From NCBI GenBank assembly GCA_045531965.1, contig JAZSFA010000113.1:1-64000 (forward strand): a stretch of 64,000 nt of DNA. The letters are read 5' to 3'. How positions within the stretch are numbered: position 1 is the stretch's first letter; each line of letters opens with the position of its first letter. Made by a program: the position numbers and the translations under genes. Origin of the DNA: CAMEON01 sp045531965 (GTDB lineage Bacteria; Bacillota; Clostridia; Oscillospirales; CAG-272). The notes below the pieces were generated by a model. The model saw nothing but the letters and a program-made list of their open reading frames with translations. It did not search any database and was not told the origin of the DNA. Below, piece by piece: positions 26,225 to 36,006 of the stretch.

Positions 26225-28828
26225 TCAGCCATACACCTCAATGTCACCGAAGCCCGTAGCTCTTCCGCTGTCGCTCACAATGCGGATATAGCGGGCGCTT
26301 ACCTTGTCAAAGGTCAACTCCAACGGCGTAGAAAGATCACTCCAATTGTGTCCCTGCACCTTAGCCACCTCGACATAGTTCACGCCGTCTTCGGAAACCA
26401 ATACGTGGAAGCTCTTGCACCGCTGTCCACTGGTGAGCGATTCGTTCATGTGGATCTTTATTGTGCTGACCGAAGTCACCTCCAGCAAATCCAACTTCAG
26501 CCAAGGGGCTCTGTCTCTCGTGTGAGGTCGCCAGTTACCGTTCCCAACGATGCCATCGGTGAGGAAGTAAGTGGCAATATTACCGTCCTCCCAGAAAGCC
26601 GCTGCCGAGGAGGAAGCGAACACAGGCTTGTTCAAGGCCAAATTCTTGTTCGGGTCGGAATTGGGACGGGATGCGTCCACACCCTCGGGCAGAATGATGG
26701 CCACGCACTGACCGGGTTTAAGCGTCAGCGTGAAGGTTCCGTCTGCTCCAACCGTAATGGTGGAAGTCTCTCCCGTCAGAGGATCAAACACGGACAGTTC
26801 ACCTACATTCATTTGAAGCTTGATCTTAAAGATGGCATCTGCAGTTGTAGTAAAACTCTTATTGGTGATCACCACGTGCTGGCGGCGAGCGCCGTCCAGA
26901 GACTCGTACAGTGTGTAAATGGCATCGCCGCCATCCATGTGAGCAAAGATGAAATCGGTAGGCAAGACCAGATTGTCAGCCTCCTCATTAGTGTGGTAGA
27001 CCTCAATGGCATCACTGTTGGCCAAAAGCATACCCATGTTCTTGACATACCGATTGGCCACCGATACACCCGCGTGCATGGAGGAGGGGGTGAAATCGGG
27101 CGCCACCAGACCCGTGGTGAAGGACTCATTGGTGCCTACAGGCGTCAGCGCCACGAACCACTTGTAGTTCTTGAAACCGTAGGCCAAACCCAACGAAGCG
27201 TTATACAGAAGATCAGTATCGCTCATTTCACGCAAAGAATTCGTGATGCCCACGGACTGCAAGTAGTAGCCTGTGTCGGCGTTGTAGTGAAGTCCTGCAT
27301 TACGCAGACGGTTCAAAGAGGAGTACACCTGCACATCGAAACTGCCGTCCCACCGGAAAGCGTAGTGATCATAAGACAGGTACCGCATCCGCCCGTTGCC
27401 CCCCGCTACCGCGGCGAACTCAGTGAAATACTCGTCAACGCCCCCGAAGTTATAGGGAGGAAGGAGGTTCAGATGGGGGATCAAGTGAGGATTGTACTCC
27501 TGAATGAGGTGGAACACCTCGGCGAACTCCATGTATTCCTCGTGGGGCTCGTCGGCCAAATAGATGCCGAAGAAGCCTGCACGATTTTCGTACTTCTTCA
27601 CAACAGCCAAGATCTCTTCATCGCTTGATTCCAAAAAACTATGGCCGCCTGCGGGATCGCTGGGGGAGTAAGCCAAACCCAGCTCGTTGCAAACAAACAA
27701 AGTGTACATGGAAATATAGTTACCTGCGCGATCGATGGAGCGGGTATCCTCAATGTACTCGATGCCCGCATCAGCCAGTACCTTGAGTCCCACGGGAATC
27801 TGCTCGGGGTAGGCAAAATTGGAGTGATAGAAGGTACTTGTGCGAAGCTCGTTGCGCACCTCATCCTTGACCTCCACGTGGCACACCGCCAGATTGGTGC
27901 CGTCAGTGACGTACACGTCGGTCTCACCCACCCCCACAGGAGTAATGAGGCCATTCTCGTCCACAGTTGCCACGCTTGCGTCCATAGTGGCAAATTTCAA
28001 CTTGGTATCGGGGTCAACTGCCGTCCCATCGCGGTAGTACAGAATCGAAAGCTGCTGAGTGGTGTCAGGGTTTTTATAGAGCCAGATGTCGTTTCGGTTC
28101 AAAATCATGTTGGAAGCGGTATCAATGGGAGCGTAGACCTCAAACTCGGACAAAGACAGATACCTTCCCTTGGAGTTCTCATACCTCCCCAACTCGTGGG
28201 TCACCAACTTAACGAAGCGAGCCTCCACGCCATTCAGAGGAACCAAAAAACCCTCCTTGGCTGCCGCAGCAGAGGCATTGGTCACGGTGGCGGCCACCGA
28301 ATAGTTCACGCCGTCCATGGACGTGAGAATGTCAAAGTCCTTGGGGAAACCCTTCTCGTCACCCTCCATAGGGTAGAGCTTGACACTGTCCACCTTGTAT
28401 GGAGTGGTCAGATCGATATAGAAATAATACTCCTTTTTGGGATTGATATTAGAATTCCAGGGTGTAGAAAAGCCCGTAGACCGGTCACCGTCGTTTAAGT
28501 TGAGGTTGCTGTACCCGTCGCTTCTCATGCAGGCGGATGCGAGGGCGTATCCCTCGCGGGCTACGTTGGCCAAGGGCAACTCGGCAGGCTCAAAGGCCAA
28601 TGGATCGAAGGGCTTCTCTGTGGTCTCCATATCTGTGGTCTCCATATCTGTGGTCTCCTTCTCGGTAGTATCATTCTCAGTAGTCTCATTCTCGGTACTT
28701 TCAAACGCATCGGTCAGTACCTCTGTATCGGTTGAAACAGTAGTGTCAGTGGGTTCACCGCCACCTTGACAGGATACAACCAGCATAACGGTCAAAAGTA
28801 TAGCCAAACAAAAGAACAGTTTTTTCAT
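26225..28828 (-). CDS. surface lipoprotein with discoidin modules and glycosidase-like core
   Basis: 867 residues from ATG 28828. Lipobox VVSC (about Cys18) and a long Thr/Glu linker. Residues about 70-235 form a discoidin (F5/8 type C)-like module (ASACMRSDGYSNLNLNDGD...), then a Big_2-like segment ending VYVTDGTNLAVCHVEV. A central barrel-like region (about 330-620) holds FFGIYLADEPHEEYMEF, where the Glu pair could be catalytic as in clan GH-A enzymes. A C-terminal discoidin module starts LALNKPVFASSSAAAFWEDG. Domain layout suggests extracellular glycan recognition and cleavage; family and substrate are not fixed. Confidence 0.7.
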   Translation of the reverse strand: MKKLFFCLAILLTVMLVVSCQGGGEPTDTTVSTDTEVLTDAFESTENETTENDTTEKETTDMETTDMETTEKPFDPLAFEPAELPLANVAREGYALASACMRSDGYSNLNLNDGDRSTGFSTPWNSNINPKKEYYFYIDLTTPYKVDSVKLYPMEGDEKGFPKDFDILTSMDGVNYSVAATVTNASAAAAKEGFLVPLNGVEARFVKLVTHELGRYENSKGRYLSLSEFEVYAPIDTASNMILNRNDIWLYKNPDTTQQLSILYYRDGTAVDPDTKLKFATMDASVATVDENGLITPVGVGETDVYVTDGTNLAVCHVEVKDEVRNELRTSTFYHSNFAYPEQIPVGLKVLADAGIEYIEDTRSIDRAGNYISMYTLFVCNELGLAYSPSDPAGGHSFLESSDEEILAVVKKYENRAGFFGIYLADEPHEEYMEFAEVFHLIQEYNPHLIPHLNLLPPYNFGGVDEYFTEFAAVAGGNGRMRYLSYDHYAFRWDGSFDVQVYSSLNRLRNAGLHYNADTGYYLQSVGITNSLREMSDTDLLYNASLGLAYGFKNYKWFVALTPVGTNESFTTGLVAPDFTPSSMHAGVSVANRYVKNMGMLLANSDAIEVYHTNEEADNLVLPTDFIFAHMDGGDAIYTLYESLDGARRQHVVITNKSFTTTADAIFKIKLQMNVGELSVFDPLTGETSTITVGADGTFTLTLKPGQCVAIILPEGVDASRPNSDPNKNLALNKPVFASSSAAAFWEDGNIATYFLTDGIVGNGNWRPHTRDRAPWLKLDLLEVTSVSTIKIHMNESLTSGQRCKSFHVLVSEDGVNYVEVAKVQGHNWSDLSTPLELTFDKVSARYIRIVSDSGRATGFGDIEVYG

Positions 28829-29157
28829 GCGTATCATTCCTTTCGGGATGTTCCCTAATACATCCTTTCTTAATTTTCGGCGTACTGATTTGCCGAAAAC
28901 TATTGCTTTTGGTACGGTTACGCCCCAAAAGCGGACCAAATTATACTCAGCCTCGATAATCGTGATTTCAAAATAAGCAACAGCGTTTACATAGAAAAAA
29001 GCTCATGCTTAATAATCAGAAATATGGATGTTCCCTTTCTGCGGAAGCCCCCCTTAAGGAGGGGCTGCTTCCTTTTGAAAGGAAAAGACACATGCACAAC
29101 GGGTCCTCCCCGTCAAGGGGGAGACGAGGAGGAGATTTTTGAAAAAGGAAGCTGTGA
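28829..29157. other. intergenic stretch with short palindromes
   Basis: No gene seen. It contains a candidate minus-strand -10 (TATAAT, 28940-28945) without a good -35. Two GC-rich palindromes are present: GGAAGC..CCTTAAGGAGG..GCTTCC (29043-29072) and CTCCCC..GGGGGAG (29106-29123). The first may terminate the upstream surface-protein gene; together they resemble remnants of a dispersed palindromic element. Confidence 0.5.
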
Positions 29158-30783
29158 TCAGTCCTTCTTCTTCAATACAATGGCGGCAGCAGCGGCAACC
29201 AAGATAGCTGCAATGCCCAAATCAACGGCGGATGCGCAACCGGTAGCACCACCTGTATTCTCGGTTGTTTCAGTCACAGAGCCGGTAGTATCAACTACAG
29301 AGCCGGTGCTTTCGGAAGCGTTGGTCTCAGAAGCGTTGGTTTCGTCTGAAGTGGTTTCGTCAGCAGTAGTCTCGTCTGCAGTAGTCTCGTCTGCAGTAGT
29401 CTCGGAGGTATCGGGAGGGGTCAGATCCAGTCGGTTCAACGAATAATTCTGAGCCTCTTCAACAGAGCGGAACCAACCCATAAAGCAGACATCCCATTCG
29501 TCATCGATAGACATTTCGTTGAAGGATGGACGAACGGAGTGAATACGGCCGTCATTTGCGATCAGATCCTCGGTCAGCATCTCAGTGAAATCGACCACGA
29601 CAATCGAGTACTCATCCTCTCCTTCCTGAAGCAGCAGACAACCTTCATCAAAAATGGTCCAATCGGTCTTATAGTTATTGTTGGCAGACAAGACGTTACC
29701 GGCACAATAATAGACACCACCGTTATCACCCCAGAAATTCCTCATCACCATGCAGAACACGGGGAAGTCAGAGATGCTGTAGGTCATGTCGGACCGAATA
29801 GTCCACCACCAGTAAGGGGTAGCACCGGAGGGAATCACATGGTATGAGTTATCACCCTGGGGCAGCAGTTGGACATCCGTGCCGGCGGGATCACTTCTGA
29901 AGGAACTCATGGTGGCATCCCACATCAAGGCAGGCGTATTAGCCTCCACAGTGGAAGCATCTGCCTTAGGAGGGAAAATCAGCATATTATCCTCGGGCTC
30001 CAAAGAGTCGCTTCCCACGGGAGTCGTGGCATCGGCTTCACTGTAGCCGTACTTCAGAATGGTAATCGCCTGGGTTGCATTTGAAACACCGCTGTGCAAC
30101 GTTATACCTACGTAATACTCGCCGGACGCAATCCACTGCTGCAGCGCAGAGCTGATGGTCGGAGTAGACACGAGCACGTCGTTGACCTTCATCGCGTAGG
30201 CGGAGCCGTCCCAGGAAATCTCAAACGTATAGATCTCACGGTCTTGGTCGTCCACAGGAATCGTGATGTGGGAAGCACCCTGACCGCTGAAGCTGCCGAC
30301 GCGGTTCTCGGTAGTCTTGGTAGTCAGATAGCTTTCCATTAAAGCACTACCGTCACCTTCACCGCGAATCAAGCAAAGCCAATTGTTGCCCCACTCAATG
30401 GAACCGGGTTCAATGCCCTCCACATTAGAGACATTGAAAGAGATCCAGTGGTCGGCGCTTTTGTCCTCTCCGCCATACGCATATTCATCAATGCGTACCT
30501 CCAAATACACGCCATCCTTTAGGGGTTGGGGTTCCTTGGTTTGGACGGTGAAGAAGGGGGTGTAGTTCGTCCAGTCGGGGGCAATCGTGGTAAAGCCCTC
30601 GTCGGTGTACTGATAACCGGGATCGGGCTTGATTGCCTCGCCCTCTTCCACTTCGTACTTGGCCGGATCGCGGAAAACAGTCCAGTCGCCTTCCACATCG
30701 GCGGCAGCGGTTGAAAACGTCATCACGGGAATCAGGGTCATCACCATAGCGACAGCGATGACAAGCGTAATCAGCTTTTTCAT
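29158..30783 (-). CDS. secreted surface protein with C-terminal anchor
   Basis: 541 residues. Start at 30783 after AAAGGAG. A classical signal peptide (MKKLITLVIAVAMVMTLIP, cleavage near TAAA) is followed by a beta-rich region (about 30-230) that looks like a laminin-G/concanavalin-type fold, and a second domain (about 260-445). A Thr/Glu/Ser-rich stalk (repeats of ETTAD, then NASE) leads to GCASAVDLGIAAILVAAAA and a KKKD end, a transmembrane-plus-basic-tail anchor. No LPXTG motif is seen. It shares the Thr/Glu stalk style of the two neighbouring lipoproteins. Ligand unknown. Confidence 0.65.
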   Translation of the reverse strand: MKKLITLVIAVAMVMTLIPVMTFSTAAADVEGDWTVFRDPAKYEVEEGEAIKPDPGYQYTDEGFTTIAPDWTNYTPFFTVQTKEPQPLKDGVYLEVRIDEYAYGGEDKSADHWISFNVSNVEGIEPGSIEWGNNWLCLIRGEGDGSALMESYLTTKTTENRVGSFSGQGASHITIPVDDQDREIYTFEISWDGSAYAMKVNDVLVSTPTISSALQQWIASGEYYVGITLHSGVSNATQAITILKYGYSEADATTPVGSDSLEPEDNMLIFPPKADASTVEANTPALMWDATMSSFRSDPAGTDVQLLPQGDNSYHVIPSGATPYWWWTIRSDMTYSISDFPVFCMVMRNFWGDNGGVYYCAGNVLSANNNYKTDWTIFDEGCLLLQEGEDEYSIVVVDFTEMLTEDLIANDGRIHSVRPSFNEMSIDDEWDVCFMGWFRSVEEAQNYSLNRLDLTPPDTSETTADETTADETTADETTSDETNASETNASESTGSVVDTTGSVTETTENTGGATGCASAVDLGIAAILVAAAAAIVLKKKD

Positions 30784-30855
30784 ATTGAAAAAACTCCTTT
30801 CTTTTGTTTCGGCGTACATATTTGCCGATTTTTTTGTTTCTAGTATTGCGATCAC

Positions 30856-30884
30856 ATTATGCCATAAGTTCAAGGTATTGTTAA
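30856..30884 (-). promoter_or_regulatory. promoter of the surface-protein gene
   Basis: Minus-strand TTAACA (30879-30884), 17 bp, CATAAT (30856-30861); one mismatch in each hexamer. Confidence 0.65.
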
Positions 30885-30942
30885 GGAAGTAATCGAAAAT
30901 CCGAACCGATGGTTGCCCCCATCCACCGACTCGCCATCCTCG

Positions 30943-32340
30943 TCACGCCTTAAAGAAAGCCTCGAACGCCTGATGGGCGGTGTAGAGATCAGCCTTGGAG
31001 ATAATCTCGTAGGGGGCGTGCATGGCAATGACGGGCACGCCGAGATCGACGGTTTCGATGTTGTGCTTGGCAATAAACTTGGCCACGGTACCGCCGCCGC
31101 CCTGATCAGCCTTACCAAGCTCGCCGGCCTGCCATATGACACCGGCATCGGCCATAGCCTTGCGTACCCAAGCCACGAATTCTGCAGGGGCATCGTTGGC
31201 ATCGAACTTGCCGTCGTGACCCATGTACTTGGACATAGCCACACCGCAGTTCAGCATGGCGACGTTGCGGCGGTCAAAGACCTCGGGGAAGTTGGGGTCG
31301 AAGCAAGCGGTCACGTCGGAGGACAGGCACTTGGAATTCGCCTTCACCGTGGAGAAGTTGCCGCCCAGCGCCGTGGTGATCTCGGAGATAAGATCAGTCA
31401 ACAACTCACTTTGCATACCTGTGTTGCCCTCGGAGCCGATCTCTTCCTTATCGGCGAGGATCACCATAGCGGTATGATCGGCATCGTCGGTACCGAACAG
31501 CGCGGTAAGGGAAGGATATGCGCACACGCGGTCATCGTGACCGTAAGCGCCGATGAGAGAGCGATCCAGACCCACGTCGCGGGCTTTGTCTGCAGGAACA
31601 GCGGAGAGATCAGCCGAGAGGAAGTCCTCCTCGGTAATGCCGTACTTTTCGTTGAGGATATTCAAAATGTTGAGGCGGATGGCATCCTTCTCACAGCCGG
31701 GGTAGGGACGGGAGCCCAAGAGAAGGTTCAGGTTCTCCGCGGGAATGGCGGAGCCCAGAGGTGCCTTGGACTGCTCCTGTGCCAGGTGAGGCAACAGATC
31801 GTTGATGTAGATAACGGGATCGGTGGGATCCTCGCCGATGCAAACGTTAACAACCTCACCGTCCTGTTTGACCACCACGCCGTGAAGAGCAAGAGGGATG
31901 GTCACCCATTGGTATTTGCGGATACCACCGTAGTAGTGGGTCTTGAAGAAGGCCATGCCTCCGTCCTCGTAAAGGGGAGATTGCTTCAGATCAATGCGAG
32001 GAACGTCCACATGGGAGGCCACGATGCGGATACCGTTGTTGATAGGCTCGGAACCTACGCGGAACAGGTACAAATTACGGCCACGGTTGTTATAGTAATA
32101 CTTCCCGCCCGCGGTGAGCTCCATGCCGAAGGTGTAGGGAACGTAGCCCTCCTTTTCGGCCATCTCAATAGAGACGGTCACAGCCTCACGCTCGGTTTTT
32201 GCGGCGTCCAGATAGGCCATGTAGCCCTTGGCATAATCGTAAGCATCCTTGATGGTCGCTTCGTCGGACTTCTCGTAGAAGTTGGTCTTTTTGTAGCCGA
32301 GCTTTGCTTCCAACTCGGCGGCAGTCATTTTGTTTTCCAT
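30943..32340 (-). CDS. M18 family aminopeptidase
   Basis: A 465-residue cytoplasmic zinc aminopeptidase that removes N-terminal residues from peptides. Zinc and catalytic motifs are ASHVDVPRID, VCIGEDPTDPV, LADKEEIGSEGNTGMQ (Glu pair), an Asp in SSDVTACFDPN and AMHAPYEIISKADLY near the end. Length fits the M18 family. GAGGT lies before the start. It appears to be monocistronic, followed by a phosphatase-like gene upstream on the same strand 51 bp away. Confidence 0.9.
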   Translation of the reverse strand: MENKMTAAELEAKLGYKKTNFYEKSDEATIKDAYDYAKGYMAYLDAAKTEREAVTVSIEMAEKEGYVPYTFGMELTAGGKYYYNNRGRNLYLFRVGSEPINNGIRIVASHVDVPRIDLKQSPLYEDGGMAFFKTHYYGGIRKYQWVTIPLALHGVVVKQDGEVVNVCIGEDPTDPVIYINDLLPHLAQEQSKAPLGSAIPAENLNLLLGSRPYPGCEKDAIRLNILNILNEKYGITEEDFLSADLSAVPADKARDVGLDRSLIGAYGHDDRVCAYPSLTALFGTDDADHTAMVILADKEEIGSEGNTGMQSELLTDLISEITTALGGNFSTVKANSKCLSSDVTACFDPNFPEVFDRRNVAMLNCGVAMSKYMGHDGKFDANDAPAEFVAWVRKAMADAGVIWQAGELGKADQGGGGTVAKFIAKHNIETVDLGVPVIAMHAPYEIISKADLYTAHQAFEAFFKA

Positions 32341-32391
32341 GACTATTACCTCGTTTTATGAATTTTCTGTTGTTACTGTTTCATGCTTCCG

Positions 32392-33036
32392 TCAAACAAC
32401 CCCACTGGGAAATTTACTTTTCAGATCAGCCAAATAATCGTTATACCCTATCAAAGAGAAGGAAAAATCGCCTTTCTCGTACATGCACACACTGACGCTC
32501 GCATTAGCCGTCCAAGGAACGTCCTTGGCAAAGGATACATCCCCTCTTTGGCAAACGGTTTGGAATGCTCGTATGGGTGTGGCGTGGGTGGAAATCAGAA
32601 CCGTTTTTCCGGATTCCTTTTCTCCCAATTCCTTCATGCGGAGAGTCACCCGTTCGGCAAGCTCCCGAACCGATTCGCCCTCTGTACAGCGAGCGCGTCC
32701 AATATCGGACAACCAGCACGCGTAATCGTCCGCGTAAGTTTCCTTGATGAGCTCATAGGCCTGTCCTTGCCATCTGCCGGCAAAGATCTCACGGAAGCTC
32801 TCATCCTTTATGATATCTAAGCCCATTCTCCGGGCAACAGGCACCGCCGTTTGATAGGCGCGGCACAGGTCACTGGAATATATTTTGTCGATCGAATAAT
32901 GCCCGGCAACCCATTCCGTCAACCTTTCGGCTTGCAGGACGCCTTGCTCGGTCAACGGAGAATCTGACTGTCCGGCAAAACGAAAATCCAAATTGGCTTG
33001 GCTCTGTCCATGTCGGATCATAACGAAAACTGTCAT
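32392..33036 (-). CDS. histidine phosphatase family protein
   Basis: A 214-residue phosphoglycerate-mutase-like enzyme. The phosphohistidine motif RHGQSQAN is at residues 8-15, the second core Arg/Glu in SDLCRAYQTA and EIFAGRWQG, and the C-terminal His in VLISTHATPIRA. Substrates in this family range from phosphoglycerate to alpha-ribazole-5-phosphate and cannot be told here. The ribosome site is weak (no clear GGAG before 33036). It may be expressed together with the M18 gene. Confidence 0.82.
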   Translation of the reverse strand: MTVFVMIRHGQSQANLDFRFAGQSDSPLTEQGVLQAERLTEWVAGHYSIDKIYSSDLCRAYQTAVPVARRMGLDIIKDESFREIFAGRWQGQAYELIKETYADDYACWLSDIGRARCTEGESVRELAERVTLRMKELGEKESGKTVLISTHATPIRAFQTVCQRGDVSFAKDVPWTANASVSVCMYEKGDFSFSLIGYNDYLADLKSKFPSGVV

Positions 33037-33160
33037 ACCACAACGAACCTTTCAATATATGTACATTCATAAATAGCAGTTTCCTATGCGAACCCTCAAC
33101 TGTCCGAAATGTTCTTCTGATACTTTTGTAAAATATCTCGGTTGAGGTATGGCCTTTTGA

Positions 33161-35050
33161 TTATTCTTTTACGAGTTTTAATACCATGCAACAATTTTCT
33201 TTGAGGCCATTTACAAGTATACCGTTTTCTTTGATATCCTTTCCCGACAGAAGAACATCGCCATAACTATACTTCGCCTCCCCGCAAACTGCGGGATACA
33301 AATCAAGCACTTGGGTATAGATGGTTTTGGTAAAAATTTGAAGAACACACAGATCAAAAGTCTTGTCGGCATATTCAATGACAATAATACTGTCCGTATC
33401 CACCAAAATCCTTGCTGTTGCTTCCTTGTAGAACTCTCGATCCCTTTTGTACTGCTCGATTACATCACTCCAACGTTTTTTGTATTCTGTCGGGAACGCA
33501 TTGATATCGCAGGAGAAGCCCATCGGTCCGCCGTGCACAAACGCTTCAGAAAAAGAGTCTTCAATGCCAATTATAAATTCCCAAGTAGCGTTATTACAAT
33601 GAATGATTCTGCCTGCAGTTTTGGATAGGGTTCGTTTGTGATAAGAGGGATTGAGACCCTCACAGTATGCTTGGACGTTCCAACGTTCTATCAGTCCTGT
33701 TGGCATACGCTTTAAGGTATCCTTGACAATACGGATTCCCTCGTAGGGGCCTTGATTATCCGAAAGCCAAAAGCTGTCAAAAAGCATGCCTTGACCAAGC
33801 TCCATGCGGTAACCTCCGCTTGCACAATTCGTGATATACATATCGGGATAGCGCTCACGCAGTCGCAAGATAAACTCCTTCTGTCCTTGCATATACCGAT
33901 AAAAAGCATTTCCGGAAGGATCGTATGGAATGGTGGCATTGAAGTCGAACTTCAGCCAACGGATGTCAAATTTATCGATCTGTTTTGACAGCACAGCAAG
34001 TATATAATCCACCGCCAGAGGATTTGAAAAATCAAGGAATTTGTTTTCGATATAGAAGTCGGGATGCTCTGCAAACGCCCGGCTGGCGGAAGACACACGC
34101 TCGGGTTCAAACCAAAGTCCGAAGATCATACCCCGTTCTCTAACTCGGTCAGAAAGTTCACGTAACCGTCCGCGCGGACCGATAACCGGATTCTCTTCCC
34201 AATCGCCTATTTCGGCACCCCAATCGATTGCCTTGCCATAACCAAACCAGCCGGCGTCAATCATAAACGCTTCGAAGCCCATATCTGCGGCGCAGTCGGC
34301 TTGTTGCAGAAGATCGTCAATATCAAGAATGTCATAACAATATAACCACGAATTGTAAAGAATAGGCAAAGTCTTTCTCGGATAATTTTGGTTGTACCAC
34401 TCATGAAGCTTATATGCATCAAGATCCGTCTTGCTCTCTGCGGAAAAAAAGACAATCGCGGGCAGTTCTATACTCTCTCCGGGTTTTACTTTCAGACGCA
34501 ATCCCTTGTCATAAAAACCTGTTTCCAACACCACGATCTCACGGTCATCATGCGGAAATTTCTTTGCCGTCATCTGCCATTGGGCGTTCGGAATCAAATG
34601 AAATACAGTATTTCTACCCGTATAAAGATTATGAAATCCCATCATAGGCGTAGCGCCGTCGCAGGTTCGAATGCCTTGTGATGCTACCATAATCTGCGTT
34701 ACGAGGTTTTGCCAAGCCCCCTTGCTCTCATGTTGCCAAGCATTGTATTGGGTGTAAACCTCGTATTCGTTACCTATCAGCGTAAAACGGCTTAACAAGG
34801 AGTTGATTTCCATCTCATTTTCAGAAAGATTGCAGATTCTGTCACGACGGATCATAACGCCGTTGTCTTGCGTAGTAAAATCTGCCTCCAAGCGGATCGA
34901 TCCATCACTGTAAACAAAAGTCGTATTACCATTCTCTTCGATCCGATCGTAGCTTGCGGTGCCGTCTATGACACCGAAGCTTCCCGCGGCGAAAAACAAA
35001 CCGGACATGCCCAGCATCCCATTTAAATTTATGTAACGTTCGATTTTCAT
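33161..35050 (-). CDS. alpha-galactosidase (GH36)
   Basis: 629 residues. The GH36 barrel is clear: FMIDAGWFG, FGLWFEPERV, the nucleophile Asp in RWLKFDFN and the acid/base Asp in FWLSDNQGPYEG, plus NCASGGYRMELG. The enzyme releases alpha-galactose from raffinose-type sugars or glycosides. It has no signal peptide, so it acts in the cytoplasm. AGGAGGT precedes the start. It is the last gene of a four-gene operon with a sugar isomerase-like enzyme, a ComB-like phosphatase and an EamA transporter, and its substrate may be an unusual galactoside brought in or made by these genes (inference). Confidence 0.88.
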   Translation of the reverse strand: MKIERYINLNGMLGMSGLFFAAGSFGVIDGTASYDRIEENGNTTFVYSDGSIRLEADFTTQDNGVMIRRDRICNLSENEMEINSLLSRFTLIGNEYEVYTQYNAWQHESKGAWQNLVTQIMVASQGIRTCDGATPMMGFHNLYTGRNTVFHLIPNAQWQMTAKKFPHDDREIVVLETGFYDKGLRLKVKPGESIELPAIVFFSAESKTDLDAYKLHEWYNQNYPRKTLPILYNSWLYCYDILDIDDLLQQADCAADMGFEAFMIDAGWFGYGKAIDWGAEIGDWEENPVIGPRGRLRELSDRVRERGMIFGLWFEPERVSSASRAFAEHPDFYIENKFLDFSNPLAVDYILAVLSKQIDKFDIRWLKFDFNATIPYDPSGNAFYRYMQGQKEFILRLRERYPDMYITNCASGGYRMELGQGMLFDSFWLSDNQGPYEGIRIVKDTLKRMPTGLIERWNVQAYCEGLNPSYHKRTLSKTAGRIIHCNNATWEFIIGIEDSFSEAFVHGGPMGFSCDINAFPTEYKKRWSDVIEQYKRDREFYKEATARILVDTDSIIVIEYADKTFDLCVLQIFTKTIYTQVLDLYPAVCGEAKYSYGDVLLSGKDIKENGILVNGLKENCCMVLKLVKE

Positions 35051-35091
35051 ATTTCAACCTCCTGCATATCTAAAAGATGTGCTTTTCATCA

Positions 35092-36006
35092 CTAAAAAGC
35101 AAATAAAACCGTCGCCAAAAATGCTCCGCCAATGGAGATCCATTCCTTGACGGACAATTTTTCTTTAAAAGCAAAAACCGATACCAATGCAGAAAGCACG
35201 ATCACGCCGCCCGAAACCAGAGGGAATTGTACGGATGCGGGCACTTCGTTGGCGGCAAGCAGATGTAAAAAATTTCCCGTATAGGTCGTCGCGCCGATCA
35301 AAGCCATGACACACAATGGTTTGATTTTAAGCGTCGTCATCACCTGTCGGTACTTTTCATGACGAGTGCGCAAGAAAGCAAACGCCAAAAGAATTAAGCT
35401 GAAAATCGCTGTCAGTGCGCAGGAAATGACGGTAAAACTAACCTCGTCCACCGCCCCCTCGCTGATCTGATGCGCCTTGGCGATCACGCCCGTAAAACCA
35501 TTCAAAAAGAATATGATCAAACAAAGAACAAAAAAGATAACCTTTTTCTTTGCCGATTGCTTCATTGTATTTTCATCTTGCGAATTTGTTTGCGAGATTG
35601 CTTGTAAAACGATGAAACAAGTCAAAAGCACGGTACCGAGGATCTGTGCCACCGAAATCGATTCCCGCAAAAAACAAATGCCGTAGAAAAAGGGAACCAA
35701 CATACCGCCAAGCATCATAAACATTCCGTAGACCGCAAGACTGCCGAGAGAAAGCACCTTGATGCCGATCATATAATACGGGATCATCACAAGGGCGAAA
35801 AGCACCGCCAAAAAGACCGACACTGCGGAAAACTCCACCCGAAATCCGCCAATGAACAGATAGAGAACTATTCCAATCAAGCTTGTAACGACCAACATTA
35901 CAAGAGAAGTGACCGTAGTTTGTCGAACTGAGCTTTCGTAGATTTTGGTAAAGGCAAACTGCCCCGCAAAGCAAAAGACAGCCAATAAAATAATGAAATA
36001 TTCCAT
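35092..36006 (-). CDS. EamA/DMT family transporter
   Basis: 304 residues with about ten hydrophobic membrane segments in two repeated halves, the layout of the drug/metabolite transporter superfamily (EamA). The start at 36006 overlaps the preceding stop as TAATG, so translation is coupled; a start 12 bp upstream is possible but sits on top of the GAGGTGG site. DMT proteins often export small metabolites or take up sugars. In this operon it may move a sugar or an organic acid made by the ComB-like enzyme; direction is unknown. Confidence 0.83.
   Translation of the reverse strand: MEYFIILLAVFCFAGQFAFTKIYESSVRQTTVTSLVMLVVTSLIGIVLYLFIGGFRVEFSAVSVFLAVLFALVMIPYYMIGIKVLSLGSLAVYGMFMMLGGMLVPFFYGICFLRESISVAQILGTVLLTCFIVLQAISQTNSQDENTMKQSAKKKVIFFVLCLIIFFLNGFTGVIAKAHQISEGAVDEVSFTVISCALTAIFSLILLAFAFLRTRHEKYRQVMTTLKIKPLCVMALIGATTYTGNFLHLLAANEVPASVQFPLVSGGVIVLSALVSVFAFKEKLSVKEWISIGGAFLATVLFAF

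Noticed and set aside
30913..32361. 482-codon open frame antisense to the M18 peptidase, and similar long antisense frames at 3376-4701, 60368-61312, 61318-62670 and 62766-63818
   Set aside because: All mirror well-recognised enzymes and lack family features or ribosome sites.
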